Shown here one piece after another: positions 35,393 to 47,559 of a stretch of DNA of 64,000 nucleotides; positions within the stretch are counted from its first letter, which is position 1; every line of letters begins with the position of its first letter. The stretch spans positions 186,001-250,000 of the forward strand of contig SNVD02011111.1 in assembly GCA_013180625.2 (NCBI GenBank), written 5' to 3'. The notes beneath the pieces are model-generated. The model saw only the letters and a list, made by a program, of their open reading frames with translations, was not told the origin of the DNA and did not search any database. A program made the position numbers and the translations under genes. Origin of the DNA: Boswellia sacra. Its lineage: Eukaryota > Streptophyta > Magnoliopsida > Sapindales > Burseraceae.

Positions 35393-35407
35393 CTAAAGCC
35401 AAAGAGT
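35393..35407 (+). other. primer-binding-site position, complementary to the LTR
   Basis: CTAAAGCCAAAGAGT begins two bases after the 5' LTR. It is the exact reverse complement of 35209-35223 in the LTR. It lacks the TGG start of a tRNA-primed site. The orientation is right for an RNA ending ...CTTTAG to prime synthesis into U5. Confidence 0.65.
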
Positions 35408-37429
35408 GTCTTATATATTTTATTGTTTACCTTAATTTATCACTGGGTGGTATATAACATGATTAGTTTGTTGAGTATATTGAGTGATTATATTGTTTTG
35501 TTTATCCAATGATAATTTTATGTTGATAAGTTTTTTTTAGAGGTCTATAAGATTTGGTTATGATGATATATTATGATTAATTCCACTACTTCTATGATTT
35601 AACTATGATATGGTTAATGGATTGATATTTATTTCTTTATATTGTGAATAAATATCTGTGTAAATTTTTTTGGGTGATCTAGAGTATAACATTGATTAAG
35701 TCATTGTCCTGGCATGAGTTACAAATGTGTGAATGTATAAACATTAGAAATGCAAGCTTGCATAAGTTGCGAAAGTATGTTGCCAATTTTCTATTTGTTT
35801 ATTCATGTCACATTAAAATATTCATATTGTCATTATATTTTGACATGTAGATTTCAAGTTGGCTATCTTTGTGTGTGTATATATATATTTATATGATTTA
35901 TAAAAAAGCGATAATTGTAATTCAAACATTATGATAATTGTATAGCTTTTGTGTTTTAAATATTATGTTTTACTAAACTATTCTCTTAACCTTGTTTATT
36001 TAGAATATTTTATTTTGATCCTGGGGGAAGCCTAATGCTTTCAAATTGTGTTGACAACAAAAATGTGTATTCAGAGTTCTTGGCTCAACTTAGTATCGAG
36101 ATTGGATCTCTTTATCAACCTTAAGACAATATGGTGGTAATAGATATTTTTTTTATTTGAGGTAATACAAAATTATTTATGTTATTTCTACTATTATCTA
36201 GTTAGCATGACTATTTATTTATCATCGAAAAATATTTTTGTGATATATTAAATCTTTGCTTATTTGTAGTTATACATATGTTGTGGTGTTAGATTATTAG
36301 TGCATGATGCTTTGAGTTACAAAGAATATAAATGAGTTACATCTAGTGGTTTTATTATTAAGACCTTTTAATAGTTTTTATTATGGTGTAATAAATATTT
36401 CAGTTACGAAAAAATATTATTAAGTATAATTATTCTTTATGGTTATAGATTAAATTTATATATTAATTGAATATGTTTTAGTTTTGGAGCTAGCATGCAT
36501 TATTAATGTATTCATAAACTCATATATATTTATAATGTCTTTGATCTTTATTGCATATTATTATTGTTTAAGAATTCAATTTATGAGTTACTTGCATGCA
36601 TCAAATTTTTGTTACACAATAAAGCATCTGTTTTCAATATGTATTTATTTAGAAACTCATATGCATGATGGTGTGCAATTAGTTCATTGTTTCTTATGGC
36701 CATCATGTATATTAGATGATAACATCTAAATAATTGATTACTAGAGTATGTTAAAAAGGCTAATAGATTATTATGATAATTTATGTGGTTGTATTGAATG
36801 AAATTGTAGCATAAATGCTAATGATTATTATTAAATACATATATGAGTTATATATTATATTTGCAGTTTTAGCAATAAATATCTTATTAATGTGAGGATT
36901 GATAAAGTATTTTTTAATGTGGGGGTTCTAGTTTTTAAGCGATTTCATATTTTAGTTCTTAATTTTGTACAATTAAGATGACAATGATTTGAGTGTAGTC
37001 ATTATTTTGATGAGTTTTAAAATTTAACAAAATTAGTGCAATAATATTTTATGGAGTTATTGCTACTGTATTTAAAATGTTACTTAATTTGGGAGTTTTC
37101 TTTATTTGATGATTGTTAAATGTTTTTATGATATTTGGAGGAAAAAAATGATATCATAAGTTATTAAATGATAATTAATTTTGTGTATGAGTTTGAAAAT
37201 ATTATTATTTATAAAGTGATTAAGTGCTTCTTCAATTTTTTTTATTGTGCCTTTGATATTTTTATGCTCACTAAATTATTTTGTAAAATATTTAATATTA
37301 TTTAAAAGAGCTAGTGGAAGCAATCATCTAAATAATGGGAACAAGTTCTCCAAGATAAAATCAATGAGAGATTGTGCAATTATAATAATTTTCAGCACAC
37401 TAATTAATTATTTAAATTGTCGAGGGGGA

Positions 37430-38000
37430 TGTACTTAAGCCCAAAAGGGAGTCACCTAGGGAAGTAACCCAACCTCTGTGATTGAAGATCCCATGAAGGA
37501 GGTTAAATGGGTAGGAACAATCCGTACTGCGTGACTTATTAAGCACAACTATTTTGACATATCTTAGAGGAGATATGATCCTGCTCATCCCTATGTTAAA
37601 GTGCTTGTTATATGTGATGTTAGGAATGATATTTTTTCTGAATGAGTCCAAAGGCTAGATACTCTTGCGAGGTATAGGTCACATATACCTTTTGAGGACT
37701 CACCTAAGTGAGAGCGTCGTGAGGGCCGCGGCTGTGAGAATTGGGCTGTTCTCTAAAGCTCTCATGAGAATCAAGATTGAGCGCATGGCCATTAATAGCG
37801 CTAACCCACCAAAACCATATCTTCGTCGATATTATGTGTGTGATAGTTTGAAGTTTGATCAAGAAATCGAGTTCAAGACTTTGTTCACTCAGGTTTCTCA
37901 AATGGATACTATTAACACTAAGTGTAGGTTCAAACCCGAAAGGTACCTATACCCATTGCATAATAGAAGGTTGCTCCTTATATATAATTTTTTTTTATGA
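37430..38000 (+). other. GC-richer 3' interior of the LTR element
   Basis: An open frame at 37665-38000 (111 codons) shows no family features. Sequence here is distinctly less AT-rich than 35400-37400 and may be residual coding or packaging sequence. Confidence 0.3.
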
Positions 38001-38062
38001 GTATTTTTATCTTGATATTTTATTTTATAAAGCTTTAAAGTTTTAAACCTTTTGTGGGGGAC

Positions 38063-38634
38063 TGTTGGAGATAAAACGTTTAAAACAAACATTTACATCA
38101 TAAGTTACAAAATTTATTTTGAGATTAATTTTATACGTTACAAGTATAATAAAAACAAGAACGTTACGATACTTATTATTTGTAACGTTTATGTTTTTAT
38201 TAAGAACTTATGGCTTGGGAGTTACAAGAATTAATTTGTAAGTTACCTAAGTTATGAGATTACTATATAAAGGAGTCTCAAAGGTTCTAACATAGATATG
38301 AGATTTTCTGAGTTTTCTATGTTTTGAGCAACCGCGACACATGAAGACAGGTTACTTTCTTCCGGTGATCGTGCTCATCGAGAAGATAGGCTGTGAGCAC
38401 TGGGTTGTATCTTGGAGCCTTTGAGTACCGATATGACTCGCACGAGGGGAGGACTCTTTGGCTTTAGGACAATGCCTTCGACATGCCTCCCAAATGCTCA
38501 GGCCACTTATTTCTTACTCTATCTCTTTATTTATTCTATTTATTTAATATATTAATCTAATTCATATTTTATTACCTCTTTAATATCTTGTTGTTTGATT
38601 ATAGTATTTAAATTTATTATAAATATTCCCAACA
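38063..38634 (+). repeat. 3' LTR
   Basis: Near-identical copy of 34819-35390, preceded by the purine-rich tract at about 38053-38062 and followed by the CATAC target duplication. Confidence 0.95.
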
Positions 38635-39007
38635 CATACTGCCATTTTGTTGGAACTATTTCAAGAACGTATGATAGTTCAAAGCTGAACTCTTGGGATC
38701 CTCATTTTCCAGTTTTTCTTGAAAAGCAACATGTATAAAATTGGATCCCAAATTTTAGAGTTATGTTATCTATGCTACGAGAGCTTATAAGATTTTCTGA
38801 CTTACCAAAATTTCTAGCAAATACATAAAACAATATTGAGTTTCAGCTGCAAAAGTGCATATAAATTGCAAATTAGGTTTATGGTGTTCAATTGCTTTAA
38901 AACCATATAACTACACAAAGAAATAAATTTTTCAAGTGCTGTAGAAAAGGGTATATCAATATGATGTTATGTTAAGAGAACAACCAAATAATTAATGCAA
39001 TCTACGA

Positions 39008-39411
39008 TCACTGGTTTCCAATCACAAAGTATTTAGAACTTAAATTCATTAATGATTGGCAAGTACTACTTGCGGTTTGTAGATAAAGTTTAAAAAATAA
39101 ATAAATAAGATCAATGAAATTGGTAGAGGCAGCCATAACATTTCTTCGGAACCTTCTATTGAGTAATGGCATTTTATCAGGGAAAGATGGATAAGAATAT
39201 TTTCTCGCGATTATCTGTGATGAAATAAACCGATTTGTTGCTTCTGTATAGTGAATTCCATCCCAACTGACAAATTTTTCATTGTCATTGCATGCTTTGG
39301 ATGTGACTTTGGTAATGTTTATGACTTTCGTCTGACCACAGGCAATCCGACTGTCATAGTTCAATGCTGAAGCTCCATACCCACAGCAAGTCATTATAGG
39401 CTGTTCAAAAC
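39008..39411 (-). pseudogene. GDSL esterase/lipase last exon (captured fragment)
   Basis: The minus-strand segment begins right after a splice-acceptor TGTTGCAG (39412) and reads EQPIMTCCGYGASALNYDSR, then CGQTKVIN and SWDGIHYTEATNRFISSQI. WDGIHYTEA contains the catalytic Asp and His of GDSL block V, and ACNDNEKFVSWD and CCGYG are typical of the plant C-terminal exon. The earlier exons, with the GDSL serine and blocks II-III, are absent. After about 39166 the sequence no longer follows the family. It lies just inside the right inverted repeat of the Mutator-type element. Confidence 0.85.
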
Positions 39412-39729
39412 CTGCAACAGATGAATGACAGGGGTAAAACCATTTTTTATTTAGCTTTTTAGGGATAAAATCATAATTTACGATATTATTGTTTATTTAT
39501 ATTATTCAAATGTTCTTTTTTAAATATGGAGAAGGGTATTTCAGTAATTGAATTGCAAATAGATGGAAAAATGATGTCATTTAACGATAGATGTAACAGA
39601 AAGGATGTCTACAACTCATTTTTTAAAATATAGGGACTCTTTTAAGAAAAAAAATCTAAAAGTGTTATCTCTATCATATTAAGCCAAAAGATAGGCGGGG
39701 AATATATTATTATCCTATTTGTAAATAAA

Positions 39730-42355
39730 ATTTTTCTTATTAACAACAAAAGTAGCTCAGCCTAGCGAGGAAACTTTTCCTGTCTACGGTAGCTTCCCCT
39801 TCCTCCAATATTTTTTCTTTGGAAAAGTCAAAGTTTATGTTAAAAAATGCACACACGAAATAAATATCTCAACAAATTGATAAATGATAAGATATAATAA
39901 TCTTTTTGTAAACAACGAAAGAAAATATTTCATATATATTTTAATAATTATTCATGATGATGCGTCAACTTTTTGTTAAATGAACTCATGCCAAGTTAAC
40001 AAAGTAACCTACATGTAATTAGTATAAATATATAAGAAAGATCAGGACATGGTGACTTCGTTTGGTCATTCCCAACCAAGCAAAAGAAATCCACCACATA
40101 TGCATTAGAGTTACTATTGTGGCGATGGAGTAGCCCATGGATTAATGGGCCGATCCTGGATTTTTTCTAGGTCGGACTGAATTTAATTACACGAGGTTTG
40201 AATTGAATCTTAATGGTACTAGAAAATTTTGTTGATAAGAAATTAAAATCCCATCCCTAAAATTGCATATTAGATACATAAACAAAAATAAAACTAAAAT
40301 ATAAAGAAAATACAAAAAAATAAACTTCTATTCAAGTACAATGATTAATACTCTACTGAAATTATACCTTACAATATATTGTATCATAAAATTCAATATT
40401 TATTTAATACGAATCAATGCAATCAATACAAAGGATGAATGTATTATTAAAATAATTTTATCATAAACAGCTTATTCATTTTATAAATCATAATTATTTA
40501 AAACTTTATCCAGATATATTAAAATGTCTCCATAACTATTTTAGACACTTTATTACACCACATTCATTTATACAACCCATACATTAATAAAAGCCGAACT
40601 CAAATAAAATGTGTTATCTTCAAATTATACTCTTTAATTACTTACACTGCATAATATTCTCTATCACAATCAATTTATCAAAATCTATGAAATAAGACAA
40701 TAAAACTAATTATTAAAATCCACAAATCAAATCTAAATAATAAAACACGAAGTAAAATTAAATTCTTGAAAATCAATATATATAAATATATATTATAATA
40801 TCTTACACAAGTATATATTCTACATCCCTATTAATTTATTTAAACTCATCAGATAAAATGTTAAAATCGAGTCTTAAAACTCACAAATTAAATTTCTAAA
40901 TAAAACTCTAATCTTGTATAATTATATATATAGAAAAATAATTTTCCTAAAAAGATAATTAATTTTCTTAAAAGATTAAATAATATATGGGTTATTTTTC
41001 TTTAAATAAGAGTTAATAAATCGTTTAAGGGCCCTAGCATTTTTCAAGAGCTAACATCAAAGATTGAAGAGAAACAGATAGAAAAATTGTAGAAGTTTTA
41101 GTTTGCTAGTTTCGTAAAAGAGACAGGCCATGGGCTAACGGTTGAAGCGTTGAATTTGGTAAAGTACGCTGTGAAGACTTAAATAGATATTATATTAATT
41201 ATTTTTTTTAGGAGTGTGTTTGTAATAAATTAAGGGTGTGTTTTTTTATAAATTCAGTATTTTTGTTTTTAATTGAATTTAGAAATATGTGATTGATTTT
41301 GAATTATTTTAAATTTTGAAAAGAATATATGGTTGAGATTGAATGTAAATTATTTTGAAAAATATGTAATACAAAAAATAGGATTTGAATTCGTAAAATT
41401 ACATAGTATAAAATGTTAGAGATGTTTTGAAATAATAAAAGATTTTTTTTTTTCAAAAGGCAGCCCGGGCTACGGCCCGGTGTAGCGCACCTTTGCGTCC
41501 GCTCTTGATGGATACCAGTAGGGATAATTGACAGTATGGGTCCGCAGCAAAGGCCTTGAACTTGATCACAATTAGCTCAGGATAAATTTAATAAGGATAA
41601 AATTGTAAAATAAAAATATATATATGTCACTTCGTTCTCAAGCGGGATAAACATTTTTGCTTGCCTTTTATAATCACTGCAATCCTACTAGAAACTGTAG
41701 TATGATGTGAATCCTTGCATAACTAAATTCTATTATACTTTAGAGTTAAATTTCAGTAAAGTAAATGGAAAGCATATGGTTGATTTTCCTATCCTTCCAT
41801 AACAATCCGTCACCCTTCTTCATAAACAAATACCACTTATTTTTAAAAACTCTACAATTTCTTTTTAATTTAAATACGTAAAATCATTTCTTTTACAAGA
41901 AAAAAAATGGTAGTAGACATCATTATTTCTTGATTATTCTACAACTATTGGATATTAGCTATGAAAGACTTAGAAGACCAAAGGAAAATAAATAAATAAA
42001 TGCCATGAGGCTCCAAACACAAGTGGGAAGATTGGAATTAGATTTTTAAAAAACAAAAAAAAGAGTAATAAAATAAGTTTGGAGCATAAAAAATGATAAT
42101 ATAAGTTTATAAACAATAATAAAAAGATAATTTTGCATTTATAATAGTTAATTTCTATATAGGAATACTACATCTACTATCTGTTTACAACCAACCTCCT
42201 CAAAATTTGAGTTGAAAAAATTCACTGAATGAGAAAAAAATTAAATAAGACTAATTATATCTAGTATTTTACAAATTCAAGTTATAAGAATAGTTGATTG
42301 TAAATAAGTTGTAAATGTAATGTTATTCATTTTTGTCAGATGTTATACTTATTTA
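39730..42355. other. intergenic AT-rich region with one small ZIP relic
   Basis: No gene. A short GC-rich island (about 41460-41505, AGCCCGGGCTACGGCCCGG) stands out and is followed by a ZIP exon 1 remnant at about 41530-41580. Confidence 0.5.
41530..41580 (-). pseudogene. short relic of ZIP exon 1
   Basis: ATTGACAGTAT, CCGCAGCAAAGGCCTTGA and TTGATCACAA line up in order with about 46655-46692 of the intact ZIP gene. This is the conserved [11 protein letters not shown] region. It suggests a third, almost erased copy. Confidence 0.5.
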
Positions 42356-42505
42356 ATATAAAGACAAGACAATTTAGTTGGTAGTTCCTTCCTTCTTTGG
42401 AGCTCGACTTGGTTGAATACATTTGAGCTCAAATGTGACTGGGACGGCTCTTAAGCCGCTGTAGCATACATTGCGCAGATATATCAATAATCTAACAATC
42501 TTTCC

Positions 42506-43048
42506 AAGCGTTATGTCACGAGCTTAGAGGTTTACGCAGCACGCTTGTGCGGTACTTAGGCAACTTGTACTTGAAAGTTGCTAAATAAGCCTAGTGATTT
42601 ACCTTCTTGCTCAAGGAGAAAAGATGATCGTTGAGCCAAAGAGCTTTGTAGGTAAGAAGAGAAGAGATAGAAGATTGAGACAAGTATTGTTAAGCAAGAG
42701 AGCTTTGTATTACACAAGAATGCTTGCTTACAACTTTGCTTGAATATTTGAATTTACTTGGATGATTTATAAATGAGTCTTGGAGGGGTTTTTATGGTGA
42801 ACCACCTCTCAAATGAATGGCTAAGATCTAATGTATCTAAGGGTCCTAATTCACTATCTAGAATGATCTATTAGATATGTACAAGAGTAGATAAGTACAA
42901 ACGTAGATATATAAAAGAGTATTCTAGAAACTTATTTTGCTAGAGAATTCTAGAAGATGGGCTTGAGCTTGCAAACTTTCTAAAAGTTAGACCAAACCTT
43001 ATGCATATTTGGGTCACTCTAACAAGCAAATTGGACAGGCCATAACAG
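42506..43048 (-). mobile_element. probable solo LTR
   Basis: The minus-strand segment runs from TGTTATGGCC (43048) to GACATAACG (42506), with a TATATATC-type box near 42915. It interrupts the ZIP 3' flank. Its inner TCTTTGGCT motif near 42640 faintly recalls the conserved block of the 34819 LTR family. The 5-bp flanks do not match, so the ends are provisional. Confidence 0.45.
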
Positions 43049-43860
43049 CTAGCTTCACTTGTGGCATTTAAAAATTAGATTAAAATTGAGGACACCTCTT
43101 TCTTTTGTGTAATGAGAAAATGATAATTACACTATAATAGTTGGATGGATCCTATTAGTTAAGAGGCAGTGCGGGTTGTAATTAATTAGTATCAATCTTT
43201 ATCTTCACTTCACTTATCAATCTATAACAATCTAACAATATTTATCTATAGCAATCTTTCCACGAGCTTATGCATTTGACTTCACTTACCAAATGCCAAG
43301 CGTACATGATTAGCTAAAGACAAGGAAAGGCACGACGCCACATGGAGGAAAATATATAGGCCAAAAGCACTAAGTTAATTTTCTTCTTGGAATTGAAATT
43401 GAGTAACTGAGTGGAGCGGGCACGGCCCGCCCTTTTGGACTGGAAATGAGATGAAACATGTTCAGCCACTTCAGTCAACCAACAAATATCGACCGTGTTG
43501 GCCATTCAACCCGGTAATGATTAGTCAAGTTAAAGCAGGATTCATATTTCATACTTTAAATGATTATGTATCTATAAACGCAAGCAAGTAAAATCCGGAA
43601 AGGATTGTACGGAACCCTATATCAATGCTGCAATTACGCTCAGATTTTTATGTTGATGAGTTAAAGATTTGCTTTTAACTCTCCAACCAAGATCCTCCAT
43701 TATCGGATTCTGATTTCTGCCTTTGTTTAACATATATCCTGATATTTTTCCATCCATATTCCACCTACAATCATCCATTTGGGGGCGCTTTCGACGCGCA
43801 GGATAGGATAGCATAAAGGAAGGGCGCCCTTGACACTCAAGAGAGGATAGCATAAAAGAA

Positions 43861-44335
43861 AAAAGATCGTAGTAAACTGTGTTTGGTGTAACTCTTAACT
43901 CTGGACAAAATAAGATAAAGAGTGTATGAGAAACGGATAAAATGGTAAAAAAGTTATAAAGATCGCAGCATTTAATAAATATTTTAAAATTTTAGGATAA
44001 ATGTATTTTAATGTTTTATATTATTTTATTAATTTAACATTTTAAATTATATTATTTTAAGATAGAATATATAAATATTTTAATAAATAAATTTGTATAT
44101 TATCAGTTAAAATTGTAATACACTGTAACTTTTATAATGGTTAAATATTTTATACTATAATGGTTAGACCATGTATAACTTTTTGCCATTTTATGCGCTT
44201 CTTATACACTCTTATCCTATCCTGTCCAGAGTTGGAGTTGCACCTAACACAATTTCCTATCAGTCTCGTTAGTTTAGGTAGACTTGCCTCTAACACAGTT
44301 TACTACAATCTCTTCAGTTTACTACGATCTCTTTA
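43861..44335. mobile_element. MITE with long inverted repeats
   Basis: The left end GATCGTAGTAAACTGTGTT and TCTGGACAAAATAAGATAAA-type sequence are inverted at the right: AACACAGTTTACTAC and CAGTTTACTACGATC near 44295-44330, and TTATCCTATCCTGTCCAGAG near 44211. No coding sequence. The target duplication is unresolved. Confidence 0.65.
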
Positions 44336-44424
44336 GTAGCTTTATGCATCATGGAACTTGAGTAAATTTCTCAGAGGGCGATGCTTCAGTTTATCAAAAA
44401 GCTAGCAAAACTGGATGTTCATTC

Positions 44425-44640
44425 AACTTTGGAAACAATAATGCTACACTTACAAAGACAACTTTATAAACAATAATACTATACTTATAAAATCTGTATA
44501 TAAAATTAATATAACATCAAATAAATAGAAAGATTAATATGAATCGTTAATATAATAAAAATTGATAAGAAATGTGATATTGAATCAGTGATGCCACATC
44601 AACTTTACGTACAGACTTTATAAATATAACATTACTCATT
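44425..44640. mobile_element. diverged MITE related to 14900-15113
   Basis: AATGCTACACTTACAAAG at the left end is inverted as a TTTATAAATATAACATTACTC form at the right. CATCACTGATTC/ATGCCACATCA blocks resemble the subterminal part of the MITE at 14900. Confidence 0.55.
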
Positions 44641-44889
44641 TAAAAATATGATATTGTTTTCATTCAAAGTTAAATTAATAGTTGATTGGTACTGTAGAAC
44701 ATTAAATCAATTTATAATAGTAGATAAGTGTAACATTTTATAACAGTCAACTTAATGATTACAAGTTTCATGTGAAACTAAAGATATATAATAAGAGGAA
44801 ATATCATTTTTATTACCAATTAGCACAAAGGAAAAGTAAATTAATTTAAAAAAAAAAACATATTTCTACAATATATGAACAACTCTGGT

Positions 44890-46944
44890 TTAAGCCCACT
44901 TGGCCAATAGAGACATACAACCAGCCCCTAGAAGTAGAGAAACATTTGCTGCAATTTGAAGTCTTGTGTTGTTTTGCATCTTTGGGTTCATGAAATCCAC
45001 AGCAAGAAGATCCACAAGAGACATGTATATTAAGATCCCAGCTGATGCTGCATTGAATATCCCTTCAACAATTAGAGCAGTCGGGCTATTCTCATCATAC
45101 CCATTGGATATCCCTATGCCTATTGCTATCCCAACTGGAGTTGTAAGCGAGAAGAACAACCCCATAACTGCAATTGCTCTGGACTTGAATTTTGCCTACA
45201 TAGCCAAAAACGTTAATTTAAATGAAGGAAAAGAAAATAACGAGAATTGAATTGGTAAAACTATTGTATAAACCAGATTATCAGTACTAGTATTAAATAA
45301 AATAATGAGTGAAACTTGTCCAACTAATCAGAAATTTTGGTCATCCCATAATATAGTGCATATCGTTATGTAGTGCAGATTTGTTGCTTGGGGAACCAAG
45401 AACATTGAAATAATAATGAAAAGCAAAGACTGAAACTGGTACCTGAGCAATGCAACCACCCAGGCCCATGCCTTCAAAGAATTGATGGAAAGTCAAAGCA
45501 GCTACCAGAGGCCTTATAGTTTTTGGACTTTCAGAAGCACCCAATGAGATTCCTATTATGACCGAGTGTACAATAATTCCCAACTCCAAAACCTACAACA
45601 AAAAACATAACATAGATTTTATAGATAAAAATTCAAATGCTAAAATAACAAATCAGATCTTAAGAAATAAAACTACACAAAAATCAGATCTTAGGAATAA
45701 AACTACACAAATTGAGCATTCACTGTATTAATCACACTTGCTTAATTTGCTTTTTATTATTATGCGTTAAACCGTAGCCATCCTTTTAGATATCTAATAA
45801 TCAACCCTTGACTTGGTCAGCCAATCCTCACTCTGCAACAAACAAACACCTATAGATGTTATTCGCATTCAACATGCAACAAAACATAAAAGAGTGGAGA
45901 TATTTTAAGATAAATTTTTAACATAATTTATTGATACAAATTTTTAGCTATTAATCTTATAAAATCTAATACTTAAAATTAAAAATAAATAAAATATATT
46001 TAATGTTATCCACTCATCAATTATATCAAATATTAAATTTATAAACTAACCGTTAAAAAATTATATTTACTTTTGTGTCAAAAACCTTATATCAAAATAT
46101 TCTCTACTATACATAAAAGATAATTCTAAAAAATATATTTTCTTTTCAAGCTCCACTTTACTAACATTTTTTAGATGCCGTGTAGCATCAGAGTGACGAT
46201 TCTTAAAATCATCTAAATTAACCTTAAAAGTGGCCAGCCGATTAAATTTTATAATTTACTAAATTCCCTTTAAAAACGGATCATACTCAAAAATTACTAG
46301 TACTTTAAGATTTAATTACACACCTGAGATACGACACGGTGTCTAAGAAGTTCGGACGATGAGCCCGAATCTTCGGCGAAGGGGATGGAGCCATGAGCAT
46401 GTCCGTGAGTTCCATGCGTATGAACATGAACATGATTTGCATGCCCATCCCCAACTTTCTCCTCATCATCTCCTTGAGCCTTTCCGAAGTGAGACTTTGT
46501 ATAGTAAGAAGTTGCCAAAGCATCGACCATTAAAGTTCCTATAGCGGCCACCATGGCAACAAACCCCGTGAAGGGGAACTTACCCCATGGATTTTCATTA
46601 AGACATGGCGACGTTAAGTTCTCAAAGGCATCAGGAAGTACGTGAACGAATCCAGTTGACAGTATCACTCCCGCAGCGAAGGCCTTGATCACAAAGAAAA
46701 CACTCTTCTCTGGACGCAAAGCAGGAATCGCTTTGCCCAGAATCGGAAGGCAAACTCCTATTGCTCCTGCAACAAATATTGAAGCGATGGCTCCAAGCTT
46801 GTATTTGAGCGCTTCACTCTTGTTACGATCTTCGTCTTCAGAATCACATGTGCACTCTCCAAGTACCAGGGTCGGGAGTATCACAAAGATGGAAACACAA
46901 GCCAAAAGCTTGTACAGTCGATGATGAAACTTGTTCATCGTCAT
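44890..46944 (-). CDS. ZIP-family zinc/iron transporter, intact
   Basis: Three exons: 46944-46324, 45592-45443 and 45195-44890 (1077 bp, 358 aa), all GT-AG and phase 0. It moves Zn2+ (possibly Fe2+) into the cytosol across the plasma membrane. The N-terminus is a signal peptide ([15 protein letters not shown], then [13 protein letters not shown]). TM1-3 follow ([59 protein letters not shown]). The variable loop is histidine-rich ([18 protein letters not shown]). TM4 has the signature [12 protein letters not shown] and TM5 has [12 protein letters not shown], the metal-binding helices. TM6-8 end in SLLAKWA. The length is typical. It is closest in style to the Arabidopsis ZIP1/3/5/8/10 and IRT group; no single orthologue is claimed. 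A TATA box lies at 47005-47012 and a zinc-deficiency element at 47433. Confidence 0.96.
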
Positions 46945-47004
46945 GATCTTGGTGGGTGACTGAGAATTTCGGTTATAATATCTAAGGCTTGGAAAAAAGT
47001 GTCA

Positions 47005-47012
47005 CTTATATA
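47005..47012 (-). promoter_or_regulatory. TATA box of the ZIP gene
   Basis: TATATAAG on the minus strand, 61-68 bp upstream of the ATG at 46944. It implies a 5' UTR of roughly 30 bp. Confidence 0.6.
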
Positions 47013-47432
47013 GAATATAAGAGTAGCCTGTTAGTTACTGATAAATTCTACGTGTAATATCTTATTTTTGCGGAAACAAAAGAGGAGTTAAAGATAAAAC
47101 TTAGAAAGATTAAAAAAATTATGTCAGGATTTGAAAAGACAATTGCTATTGAAATACTTTAAAGAGAAGCCTTGGAAAGAGATGATGAGCACACTGTAAC
47201 AACAATTTAAAACTTGAGGTGGGTATTTGACAGTGGCGTTGCCGTCTAGGTGGGTAATTACCAATTTGATTATAATTAAACAGCTAAACATGATGAAATA
47301 ATGTGGTCATATTTTACATATATATTCAGTTTTATTAAACTACTAATTTATTTATTAAGTCGTGATAAAATTAAGGTATCATTTTTAAAAAGTTAGGAAA
47401 TATAAAGGATAATTAATTAAGAGTGTCTAAAC

Positions 47433-47442
47433 ATGTCGACAT
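47433..47442. promoter_or_regulatory. zinc deficiency response element (ZDRE)
   Basis: ATGTCGACAT is a perfect match to RTGTCGACAY, the palindrome bound by plant F-group bZIP factors (bZIP19/bZIP23) that induce ZIP genes under zinc shortage. It lies about 490 bp upstream of the ZIP start codon. The equivalent site of the pseudogene (13018-13027) has one mismatch. Confidence 0.75.
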
Positions 47443-47559
47443 AATAAGCAGCGAGAAAAGAATTTCAATGCATTCGCACCACTGGTCTACGCTTAACTTA
47501 GTAAAGTCAAGCTCAGGATGTCGAAATTATGTGCAACTCATACTCCTTTAATTATTATT

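Larger units (their letters stand above)
34819..38634 (+). mobile_element. non-autonomous LTR retrotransposon (two 572-bp LTRs, no gag-pol)
   Basis: Both LTRs are complete and equal in length (34819-35390 and 38063-38634). They start TGTTGGA(A/G)ATA and end ATATT(T/C)CCAACA. Perfect 5-bp target duplications CATAC lie at 34814-34818 and 38635-38639. The 2.67-kb interior has no recognisable Gag, RT or integrase. It ends in a purine-rich TGTGGGGGAC directly before the 3' LTR. By eye the LTRs differ at about a dozen positions, so insertion is fairly recent. The LTRs are related to those of the gag-pol-bearing Copia element at 1-5106, a candidate source of proteins in trans. Confidence 0.95.
32953..39720. 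mobile_element. Mutator-type inverted-repeat element carrying two host-gene fragments
   Basis: The left end (32959 onward) and the complement of the right end (39716 leftward) match over about 170 bp, sharing CTATCTTTTGGCTTAATA, ACACTTTTAGATTTTTTT and AAGAGTCCCTAT. The flanks share GTAAATA (32946-32952 and 39721-39727), the likely remains of a 9-bp target duplication. It carries an ankyrin-gene fragment (plus strand, left) and a GDSL-lipase last exon (minus strand, right). It was later hit by the LTR element at 34819-38634; without that it is about 2.95 kb. No transposase is seen, so it is best read as a Pack-MULE. Confidence 0.75.

Noticed and set aside
35209..35407. Retrozyme (hammerhead ribozyme) explanation for the non-coding LTR element
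   Set aside because: No CTGATGA...GAAA hammerhead core could be found in either LTR, and the LTRs are longer than usual for that class.
41460..41505. GC-rich island as a CpG or promoter element
   Set aside because: Only about 45 bp, without a gene nearby; unexplained but too short to call.
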